Shown: one piece after another, positions 1-7,047 of the stretch
How the letters are laid out: each line of letters starts with the position of its first letter
How positions within the stretch are numbered: the stretch's first letter is position 1
Notes under the pieces: generated by a model
What the model was told of the DNA's origin: nothing
Databases searched by the model: none
Seen by the model: the letters and a program-made list of their open reading frames with translations, nothing else
Translations under genes and position numbers: made by a program
Assembly (NCBI GenBank): GCA_900768805.1
Contig: CAAGEF010000223.1
Location: 1-7,047 of the forward strand
Reading direction: 5' to 3'
Length of the DNA stretch: 7,047 nucleotides
Source: Clostridia bacterium
GTDB lineage: Bacteria > Bacillota > Clostridia > TANB77 > CAG-508

Positions 1-1
1 A

Positions 2-283
2 TATTACTTCAATATACAAATATGTAACCTTTGTTATTCCAGATTGACTTCTTACAGTTATTGGTATAATAGTTTCTTTTTCTGTTGATAATGTAATTTC
101 TCTTTCTGCAACTTCTAAAGCTTCATCTCCTAATGCAATTCTTACATGTGCTAAATTACTATTTGTTATAGCTTTTACTTTTGGTTTTCCTACTGTATCT
201 AGTATTTGAACTAAATATTTTCCTTCTTCATTCTTTTCAACTAGTTTTCCATCTACCCATATTTCTTTTAAACTTGTATCTGT
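2..283 (-). other. Cadherin-like repeat 18, at the window edge
   Basis: Residues 2249-2342. It opens TDTSLKEIWVDGKLVEKNEE and ends with an SGITKVTYLYIEVI strand. That is the normal end of a unit, so the domain is essentially complete although the gene is not. No stop codon, hydrophobic anchor or sorting motif is reached. What follows to the left, whether more repeats or a cell-wall anchor, cannot be told. Confidence 0.8.
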
Positions 284-3200
284 AGACATTTTTTCAACAT
301 TTAATGTATATATTTGAGATATTGTTTTACCATCTTCGGCAACAATTCTAAAATATATTGCTGTCTTTTTATCATTTGTTGTTATATCAAATACTAATTT
401 ATTTATGCTATCTCTTATTACTGTTACTTCCCCACTTTCATTCATAACAACTTGTTGTACATGTGCATACTCGTTATTTGACCCTATATCTATTGTTACT
501 TGCTGAGTTGTATCATAAATGTATGATACATATTCATCCCCTAAAATTTCAGCATCTACATTATCTACTTTTACATATTTCAATTTTGCATCTAATGATA
601 TTCTTTCGAGTACTAATGTTTTTATATTTTCTGTTCCTTGCTGTGAAGTAACTTTAATTACTACTGTTGTTGTTTTTGAATTTTGATTAATATTTACATA
701 TTTCTCAAGTGTTTGAATTTCATTTACACCTTCAAACTCTACTGTTGCAAACTCGTTATTTGCAATTACTTTTATTAGTGATTTTATGCTTTCATCCACT
801 ACTTTTGCATAATATTTTCCATCTTCAGAAATTTCTATCAATTCACCATCTACATATAATCCTTCTATTTCATTTTCAATAGATTTTCTTACTAAATGTA
901 TTGTATATGTCTTTTCTGTTTTATCTTCTGCAATTATTTTATATGGTATATAAAAGTCTTGTTTATCTAAATCTGACATATTATATGTAAATATTAAATT
1001 ATTTAAACTACTTTGACCTTCTGCTTCTATACTTGAATAACTTGATTCTGAATTTATTTCTATTGTAACTTGTTCTTTATCATAATCAATATATTGCTTA
1101 TATTCTCCATTTAAATATTCTACATTTTCATCATCTACTTTTATATATGAAGTATTTGTATTATGAGAAATTATATTTATTGTTAACATATACGTATATG
1201 TTGTTCCATCTTCTGCTATTACAGTTATTGGTACTAATTTTTGTCTTGATGTACCTTTTGAAATACTTGCCGTATTTTCAATTAAGTTTGCTATATTATT
1301 ATTTATCGATACTTTTGATGCTTCAGATGTTGTTTTTGCATAAACATTTGTAATATCTACTTCATTTGTTACTGTTATTTCGTAATTATTTACTTCATCT
1401 GGTACAACTTCTATTCCATCAACTGTAACATTTTGTAATCCTATTTCATCTGATAATTGAATTATTTTTAAATATCTTATTTCTTCTGTTCCATCTGCTG
1501 CTAAAACTCTTATTGATACCTCCGTTATTCCTAAGCCTGCTAAATTCTTTTCTATTGTTGCACTACCTATTACTTCGGTTTTATTATCTAATCCAATCTT
1601 TGATAAACTTGATTTAGCATTTACTACTACTTCACTTGTAGTAAGATTTTTATTTACTATAATACTATATGTTTTAGTTTTGTCATCATATAATTTAACT
1701 TCTACAGGTCTTATTTCATAAGATATACTTCCATCCTCATTTTCTACTTCAAATAAATTCTCTACTGTTATTCTGTCTATGTCTGTATTACTACTTATTC
1801 TTGTAATAGCTAATTTATATGTTGACTCATTTCCATTTTCTGCTTTTACAGTTATTGTTACTTCTATTGAGCTTTCATCTGCAATAGGAAGTATTTCAGT
1901 TAATTTTCCAATAACATATTCCCCTTCATATCCATCATATGTTAACTTCACTTCTGCTTTTTCATCTATTGTTTTAATTACTATTGGATATTTCTCTTTT
2001 CCAGATACAGTAGAAACATATCCCTCCTCTGTTTCTATTGCTGTTAAGTCATTTACTTTTACATATGATATTCCTGTTTCTGTTGATTTTTGTTCTATTA
2101 CTAATTTATAGTCTTTACTACTTGTTCCTAAAGCTGATGTTATTCTTATCGTATATTCTTGTGGTGTTTCTAATATTTCTACATTTTCTGTTAATCTTCC
2201 ATTACCACTTCCAACAATTGTTTCTTCATCATTTGTAATTTTTATTATTTCTATTTTTGCATTTTCATCTGCTGTCAATATCTCTATATTTGTACTTGTT
2301 GTTACATTTATCCTTGTTTTAAATATTTCATCTTTATTTTGCAGTTCATTATCAGCAACTTTTACACTTGTTATATCTACATTTCCTATTTTCACTATAG
2401 TTATTGTATGTGCTGATTCTGTTCCATCTTCTGCTTGTACTTCAATATTTACAACCCAACTATTTTCAATAGCCTGGTCTGAAGTATCTTTATTTTCATC
2501 AGTTAATTCTATTTTTCTTGTTATTGTTTTTAATTCATAATCTGTTTCTCCAACAAGTTTTATCTTTGCTACATCACTAATTGTAGATAGTATTAAATCT
2601 ATTTCATTTAGATTTTCATCTACATATATTGTAGAATTCTCCATTTTTATTGCAGAATCTGTTTTTACTTCTATTTCAGTATTATTTGACATCTTCTCTA
2701 ATATTAGTGTATATGTTTTTATTGTTTCATCTTCTGCTTTTACTGAAATTACTATTGCATTCTGCTCATTTACTGTATCAACTGCTACTTCATTTACTGA
2801 TAACACATAATTTGAATTTTTTATCTTTACTTCTGATTTCTCATCAGCTAAAGATACTTTTATCTTTGCATTTTCCACTCTATCTATTTTCAAATAATAT
2901 GTTCCATCTTCTTTTAATGTTGGATTTTGAACTTTTTCTGTACTTATAATTTCCCCAGTTTCCTCATTCTCAACATCTTCATTTGTAGTTACTAACAACT
3001 CTGATATATCAACATTATTTGAAAGTTTCATTATAGTTAAGGTTGAACTTTCTTCTGTTCCATCCTCTGCTATAACTTTTATTGTATATATTGTTTCTCT
3101 ATCAGTAATTCCCCTATTTACTGTTATATTATTTTTATTTTGAGTTTCTCCATCTAATGATACTACTGCATAACTATCACTTGCCTCAACTGCTATTACT

Positions 3201-6200
3201 GCTTCCTCTACATTACCTTTTATATTAACTATATAACTTCCTTCTGTAGCTTTTTTAGCTAATTTTCCATTTACAAGTATACTTGATATTGTCGCATCAT
3301 TTGATTTATCTTTAATCACTATCTCATAATTTTCTATCTCTAAACCATTTTGTGATTTAATACTCACATTTACAATTGTTTCATCTGATGTTAAACTCTT
3401 TTCTACACTTGTTGTTGCTATTCCAACAATTTCAGCCTCATTTCCTAATGTTACCTTTGCAAGTAAATCTTCTGGTGTTACTTCTATATCAAAATTGCTA
3501 TCATTTAATCTTACTTCATATTTATTTTCGCCATCTTTATATGTTGCTTCTATTCCATTTACTGTTACTTTTGCTATATTCGTATTATCTGGTAAACCTT
3601 CTATATTTAACTTATATGTTTTAGTTGTTCCATCTTCTGCTTGTACTGTTATATTTGCAAATGTTATTTTAGAATCTATTTTTACATCTCTTGTCGTTGT
3701 ATTTACTTCATAATTATTAGTATTAATTTTTACTTCTGCACTTTCAGAAATTGTTATAGCTTCTACTGATACCTCCTCTAAAGCATCAACTAATTGGATT
3801 GTATATTCTCCTGTTGTAACATCAAATATTGCATCAACACCATCAACTTTCACACTCTTTAAACTTGTATCATTTGACATCTTAATAATATTTAATGTAT
3901 ATTCTGTTTCATTTTCTCCAGATTCTGATTGGATTGTAATTATTGCTTTAGTTATATCGCTATCTGTTGAAAAAATTATATTTTCTGTTGATTGGTTAGA
4001 ATTGTACTCTCCATTTTCTATTTTTACTTTTGCATTTATATATGTACTTATTGCAGTTACATCAAATTCTGTATATGTATTTGGTATTTTTACTTCATAT
4101 GTTGTTTCATCTTTCTTAGTGGCTGTTTTTCTAAATGCTCCATTTTCCACATATACTTCTTTCATTGATGTATCTGCTTCAGCTTTTTTGATTATTAAAG
4201 TATATTCTTTTGTTTTCTCTTCACTTGTTACTTGAATTGTAAATGTGTTTATATTTTGTGGTATTTCTAGTATTACTTCTGATTCTCCAAGTTCTGCTAT
4301 ATTTGTTGATATTTGAACCAAATTTGTATTCTCAGTTGCTATTGCTTTTACCATTGCTTCGATTTCTGAACTTGGTAAATATACTTCATAAATACCTTCA
4401 CTATTTGGAATTATTACATTTCCATTTACTATTACCATATCTAATAGATTTTCTTCATATTCTCCTTCATCCTTTTTACAAACATTTAATATATATTCCT
4501 TTATATTTCCATCTGGTAATCTTAATTTAATGCTTATTTCTTGAGGATTATTTTCTAATTTAATACTATTTGTATTTTCAAGAGTGCTATATGTATTATT
4601 TTCTATTGATATATCTACTAAACTTGATACTGCTTTTGCATATATATTTCCAAGTTCAACATTATTTTCTACAGTAATGCTATATTTTCCTTCACTTATC
4701 TTTGTTGCTTCTTTTTCATTTACTGTTACTTTTTCTAATTCTCCAAGTTCTGATTCTTTATAAATTGCTAATGTATATTCTTGCTCTTTTCCACTTTCTG
4801 ATTTTACTACTATTGAAACTTCTTTTGGACTTGCTGTTCCTAATACAATATTCTTAGTTTGTTCATTTAATGTATATGCTTTTCCATCAATACTTACATA
4901 TGCATAATCGCTATTTAAACCAACATCAGCTAATGTTACTACCGTATTTTCAGATACAACAACTTCATATCGTGTTAAATTTACAGCTGTTGCTTCTATT
5001 ATTGCATCTGGATTTGTTAAATCTGCTCCTGATGTTACTGTAATTTTCTTTATTCCTACATCCTTTGATATTTTTTCAACTGTTAAAATATATTTTAATA
5101 TTGTTCCATTAGTTGTCTTAATATAAATTGGTACTTCTGTTACCTTATTTAGTAAATTAATTTTTGCTGCAAATGTTCCTGTTCCTACATTTGTATCCCA
5201 ATCATTTTTATCTAAACTTATCTGATCTGTTGAATCATTTGTTTTTACGACTAATACTCCTTCATTATTATCTGTTTCAACATTTACTCTATATGTCATA
5301 ATATCACTATTTGATTCATCATATCCAGAAGGCTCTGCCTCCACTCCATCTACAGTTATTACTTTTATTCTTTGCTTATCTATTTCTTGAACATATCTTT
5401 CTATTTGAACTGATTCACCGGTAACTTTATCTGTAACTGTTATAGTTGCTCTTCCTTCATTATAGGCTGTTAGTTCACCATCTACTGCATATACTACATC
5501 AATATTATTGCTTTCCCATTCATATTCTTCTGCCAATTTTGAAGTATTTTCAAATACATTAAATGTATCAGACTTGATTTCTGGATTTTCTTTATCATTT
5601 ACTGTCATTATCTTTTTTTCTGGTAATACTTCAAAATCTCTATTTCCAATTAAAGTATGTTCAAAACTATCTATTCTTGTACTATTTCCAAGTGTTCCAT
5701 ATTCATTATACCCTGATGCATATACGAATCCTGTATTTTCAATGATATATGTATTATTGTATCCTGCTCCTATTGTATATGTATTTTCTCCATGTTTATT
5801 TACTAATGTTGGATTTATAGTATCAATTGTTTGATTATTTCCAAGTTGTCCATATGTATTTTCTCCCCAAGTATATGTTTTTTCATCTACCGTTTGATAC
5901 ATATTTACATTATTTGATACTGAAATATCTATTATATTTGATACTTTTGAAACTTGTGTTAATGAAATTCCATTATATTTATAAATAGTTCCATCTTTTG
6001 TTAGTATTAATAAATATCCATTTCCTACTTCTACTTTTACTGCATTTTCTACTTCTGATAAATATCCATTTAAAATATTTCCTAATCCATAAACTGTTCC
6101 TTTTGCAGTTACTGCTACTGTTTGATTATATCCTGCTGATATATCTATTACTCTTTCGTTTATTGCTTCTATTATTACTGGTAATAATGTATTTTGTCCA

Positions 6201-7028
6201 ATATTTTCTGAGCCTAATTGTCCTTCACTGTTTGCTCCCCATCCATATAATATTCCCAAATCATCAAGTACTATTACATGATTCTTTCCTGTTGCAATTT
6301 TCTTTATTCCAGTTAATCCATTTACTTGTAATAATTTATTACTATTTTTTGTATGACCTAAACCTAATTGTCCTTCACTATTTGCTCCAGTTGCCCATAC
6401 TGTCCCATCTTTTCTTAATGCTACAAAGAAGTCTTCTCCGGCTGATATGTCTTTATATGTTGCTAATACATTTGTTGCTTGTGGTATATCTTTTGTTATA
6501 TTTGTTCCATCTGCTAATACTCCATTACCATTATAACCGATTGTATAAATTATTCCATCACCTTTTAGTATTGCTACGAAGTTTTCTCCGGCTTCTACTT
6601 TTGGTGAAACTTCATATTCTGCCTCAACAACATTTACTTTTACTATATATTCTTTTCCATTTAGACTTGTTGCTTTTACCCATGTTGTTCCGGTTCTTAC
6701 TCCTGTTACTACACCTTTTTCATTTATTATCACTATATCTTCATTTAAACTTTCATAATTTAAATTTTCTTCAAAATTATTATCTAAAACTATCAAATTA
6801 AATGAATATTCTACATCTTCTGAAATATCTTTTGTTCCATTTACTTTTAATAAAATCTCGTTTTCATTAAATCCTGTTTCATCATTTCCTACTTGTATTG
6901 GATAATTTCCTGTTGTTTTTGCTTTTAATGTTGTATCTCCATGGTTGTAATCTCCACTTCCATATACTGTTCCATCTGATTTTAAATATGTTGTATATGA
7001 ATTTCCTTGTGAAATATCAATCACATTT
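2..7028 (-). CDS. Giant RCC1 / Big_2 / cadherin-like repeat surface protein, internal fragment
   Basis: The minus strand carries 2342 sense codons (codon boundaries at 7027-7025 down to 4-2) with no stop; both termini are missing. Residues 1-56 are the end of an RCC1 propeller, 57-132 a Big_2-type Ig-like domain, 140-467 seven RCC1 repeats, 468-546 a second Big_2-type domain, and 547-2342 eighteen cadherin-like beta-sandwich repeats (PF12733 type). The first in-frame Met is at residue 376, inside an RCC1 blade, so the true start lies beyond 7028. The protein is rich in Glu, Lys, Asn, Ile, Thr and Val, with one Cys (codon 4480-4478) and eight Trp. This fits a secreted, disulfide-free, all-beta fibre. 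No signal peptide, LPXTG motif, dockerin or enzyme domain is present in the fragment. By family knowledge, such arrays form extended extracellular stalks. Adhesion or ligand binding is inferred, not shown. The reading frame and domain classes are secure; the function is not. Confidence 0.95.
1451..1792 (-). other. Cadherin-like repeat 13, the longest unit
   Basis: Residues 1746-1859, 114 residues. It starts DIDRITVENLFEVENEDGS, then carries an extra strand-like segment (about bases 1733-1664) before the standard mid strand (TTSEVVVNAKSSLSKIGL) and a closing LAADGTEEIRYLKIIQLS. The extra segment lies in the same first loop that is expanded in repeat 9. The family assignment is firm because the closing half is typical. 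Confidence 0.7.
2687..3019 (-). other. Cadherin-like repeat 9 with an acidic loop insertion
   Basis: Residues 1337-1447, 111 residues against the usual 95-100. Right after the first strand (DISELLV) the VDG turn is replaced by an insertion rich in Glu, Asn and Asp (about bases 2993-2936). The normal pattern then resumes with DGTYYLKIDRVENAKIKV and ends in AEDETIKTYTLILEKMS. The insertion sits in the loop that carries V-D-G in other repeats, so it probably projects from one end of the domain. A surface-exposed variable loop is a reasonable guess. Confidence 0.7.
5066..5389 (-). other. Cadherin-like repeat 1, first of the stalk
   Basis: Residues 547-654. It opens with IKVITVDGVEAEPSGYDESN and closes with TTNGTILKYILTVEKIS. 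At 108 residues it is longer than most units, and its central part contains a D-K-N-D-W-D segment, one of only two Trp in the array outside the last repeat. Being next to the Big_2 domain, it is the junction between the head and the stalk. The closing strand has N-G in place of the usual E-D-G. Confidence 0.8.
5390..5626 (-). other. Big_2-type bacterial Ig-like domain, second copy
   Basis: Residues 468-546. The diagnostic run is YEWESNNIDVVYAVDGELTA followed by YNEGRATITVTDKVTGESV. This is a clear Big_2 pattern: W-x-S-x-N-x-D-V-V, a turn with D-G-E-L-T-A, E-G-x-A-T-I-T-V, then a final strand. It is closer to the family consensus than the first copy. It joins the propeller to the long cadherin-like array and marks the switch from globular head to stalk. 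It starts LPEKKIMTVN, directly after the propeller's closing LIGN segment. Confidence 0.85.
5627..6610 (-). other. Seven-repeat RCC1 beta-propeller
   Basis: Residues 140-467 hold seven tandem RCC1-like repeats: 6610-6455, 6454-6305, 6304-6149, 6148-6038, 6037-5933, 5932-5777 and 5776-5627. Repeats 2 and 3 carry the textbook blade motif GANSEGQLG; repeat 6 has WGENTYGQLGN and repeat 7 has SGYNEYGTLGN. Blade starts follow the I-x-A/S-x-G pattern (DISAGEDFFVALRKDGTVW, KIATGKNHVIVL, IDISAGYNQTVAV). RCC1 proteins usually fold as seven blades, so this set can make one closed propeller. Repeats 4 and 5 are short (37 and 35 residues against about 50) and lack the G-Q-L-G motif. In bacteria this fold usually serves protein or ligand binding; the partner here is unknown. 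It resembles eukaryotic RCC1 only in fold, and nothing suggests exchange-factor activity. Confidence 0.88.
6213..6388 (-). repeat. Near-identical 26-base direct repeat inside RCC1 blades 2 and 3
   Basis: Bases 6213-6238 and 6363-6388 differ at one position. They encode the same residues (GANSEGQLG) in adjacent blades, 150 bases or 50 codons apart. The spacing equals one blade, so this is conserved blade-core coding sequence rather than a mobile or regulatory repeat. It suggests these two blades arose by a fairly recent duplication, or were homogenised, compared with their neighbours. Confidence 0.85.
6632..6859 (-). other. Big_2-type bacterial Ig-like domain, first copy
   Basis: Residues 57-132. 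The centre reads NEDIVIINEKGVVTGVRTGT followed by TWVKATSLNGKEYIVKVNV. This is the Big_2 (PF02368) signature: a residue pair before D-I/V-V, a turn with E-x-G-V-V-T-G-V, a G-T bend, then a last strand of alternating hydrophobics. The usual length is about 75-80 residues, which matches. It sits between the truncated propeller and the complete one and probably acts as a rigid spacer. The N-terminal third (EILLKVNGTKDISEDVEYSF) is less typical, so the left boundary is approximate. Confidence 0.75.
6860..7028 (-). other. C-terminal part of an upstream RCC1 propeller
   Basis: Residues 1-56. The stretch begins VIDISQGNSYTTYLKSDGTV, the typical RCC1 blade pattern (hydrophobic-D-I-S-x-G, then a repeating strand ending in DGTVYGSG). 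It ends with PIQVGN, which closes a propeller in the same way as the LIGN segment at the end of the downstream one. Only about one blade is visible because native sequence stops at 7028. Since a full set of seven blades follows separately, this blade most likely belongs to a second, earlier propeller that is cut off. That assignment is an inference from order and spacing. Confidence 0.75.
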
Positions 7029-7047
7029 AGATCGGAAGAGCGTCGTG
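7029..7047. other. Illumina sequencing adapter remnant (artefact)
   Basis: The final 19 bases, AGATCGGAAGAGCGTCGTG, match the start of the standard Illumina TruSeq adapter that begins AGATCGGAAGAGC. They are the most GC-rich stretch in the window and do not fit the RCC1 blade they would extend: read in frame they would add R-R-S-S-D and an altered codon. They should be trimmed before any protein is predicted. The contig end is therefore technical rather than a gene or replicon end. Confidence 0.97.

Larger units (their letters stand above)
1202..3640 (-). repeat. Dispersed 15-base motif encoding the AEDGT turn
   Basis: On the plus strand, TGTTCCATCTTCTGC occurs exactly at 1202-1216, 2420-2434 and 3626-3640, and with one mismatch at 1487-1501 and 3056-3070. 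All copies are in the same frame and encode A-E-D-G-T (A-A-D-G-T at 1487) before the last strand of repeats 14, 10, 6, 13 and 8. It is a coding signature of the domain family, not a binding site or CRISPR repeat. The bases around it diverge quickly. Confidence 0.85.
2..5389 (-). repeat. Array of 18 cadherin-like beta-sandwich repeats
   Basis: Residues 547-2342. Repeat boundaries, N to C: 5389-5066, 5065-4751, 4750-4469, 4468-4181, 4180-3875, 3874-3590, 3589-3302, 3301-3020, 3019-2687, 2686-2384, 2383-2084, 2083-1793, 1792-1451, 1450-1166, 1165-881, 880-596, 595-284 and 283-2. A typical unit opens with N-x-T-x-I/L-x-x-V-x-V-D-G, has a mid strand such as Y-x-V-x-V and an A-x-V-x-I strand, then closes with V-x-A-E-D-G-T-x-x-T-Y-x-L-x-I-x-K-x-S. 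Good examples are repeat 6 (SLKSVKVDGVDA ... AEDGTTKTYKLNIE) and repeat 14 (QNVTVDGIEVVP ... AEDGTTYTYMLTIN). This matches the PF12733 cadherin-like family. The units share framework residues but are otherwise divergent. I see no regular acidic motif of the classical cadherin calcium type, so calcium binding should not be assumed. Likely role: an extended stalk. Confidence 0.88.

Noticed and set aside
2..283. Search for a C-terminal anchor (LPXTG, hydrophobic tail) or a terminator at the left edge
   Set aside because: The frame runs off the edge within or at the end of repeat 18. No sorting motif, hydrophobic tail, stop or hairpin is present.
1202..3640. Dispersed 15-base repeat considered as a CRISPR-like or regulatory repeat
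   Set aside because: The copies are irregularly spaced, always in the same coding frame, and encode the A-E-D-G-T turn of the domain family.
2..5389. Classical calcium-binding cadherin domains
   Set aside because: I see no regular L-D-R-E, D-x-N-D-N or D-x-D motifs at domain boundaries. The V-D-G and A-E-D-G-T pattern fits the bacterial cadherin-like beta-sandwich family instead.
463..5834. Ten shorter plus-strand open frames (62-110 codons)
   Set aside because: All are antisense to the continuous minus-strand gene, low in complexity (Leu/Tyr/His or Ser/Val/Phe), mutually overlapping in places and without recognisable motifs.
5900..5902. First in-frame Met codon considered as a translation start
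   Set aside because: It falls inside RCC1 blade 6 with clear blade sequence before it, and no purine-rich ribosome site stands out. The reading frame and domain homology continue upstream to 7028.
5998..6801. Plus-strand open frame of 267 codons, very rich in Leu, His and Tyr
   Set aside because: It lies antisense to the RCC1 domains. Its Leu-rich composition is what the complement of Glu/Lys/Asn/Ile-rich AT-biased codons gives out of frame. There is no domain, no membrane-protein-like segmentation and no ribosome site.
2..7028. Mycoplasma-type genetic code, suggested by the high AT content
   Set aside because: No in-frame TGA occurs, and all eight Trp codons are TGG.

Overview
The whole window is one protein-coding frame on the minus strand, open at both ends. 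I read every codon from base 7027 down to base 2: 2342 codons with no stop. It is therefore an internal piece of a giant modular protein whose start and end both lie outside the window. The last 19 bases (7029-7047) are not biological. They match the start of an Illumina TruSeq adapter, so native sequence ends at 7028.

Layout from the N-terminal side (right) to the C-terminal side (left): the tail of an RCC1-type beta-propeller (7028-6860); a bacterial Ig-like (Big_2-type) domain (6859-6632); seven RCC1 repeats, enough for one complete propeller (6610-5627); a second Big_2-type domain (5626-5390); then 18 consecutive cadherin-like beta-sandwich repeats of about 94-114 residues each (5389-2). 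The propeller-plus-Big_2 unit appears twice, once truncated, so the N-terminal half looks built by module duplication. The repeat array reaches the left edge and may continue past it.

The host is most likely a low-GC bacterium of the Bacillota (Clostridia- or Bacilli-like), perhaps from a gut or other metagenome. This rests on the very AT-rich DNA (about 25-35% GC in lines counted by eye), A/T-ending codons, arginine mostly as AGA, a Glu/Lys/Asn/Ile-rich protein, and a domain mix known from large secreted proteins of such bacteria. Tryptophan is always TGG (eight times) and TGA never occurs in frame, so the code looks standard rather than mycoplasmal. The taxon is an inference.

The likely role is a long extracellular or cell-surface stalk carrying propeller domains, for adhesion or binding. 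No signal peptide, sorting motif, catalytic domain, promoter, ribosome site, terminator, RNA gene, mobile element or CRISPR array is visible. The plus-strand open frames are antisense shadows of this gene.
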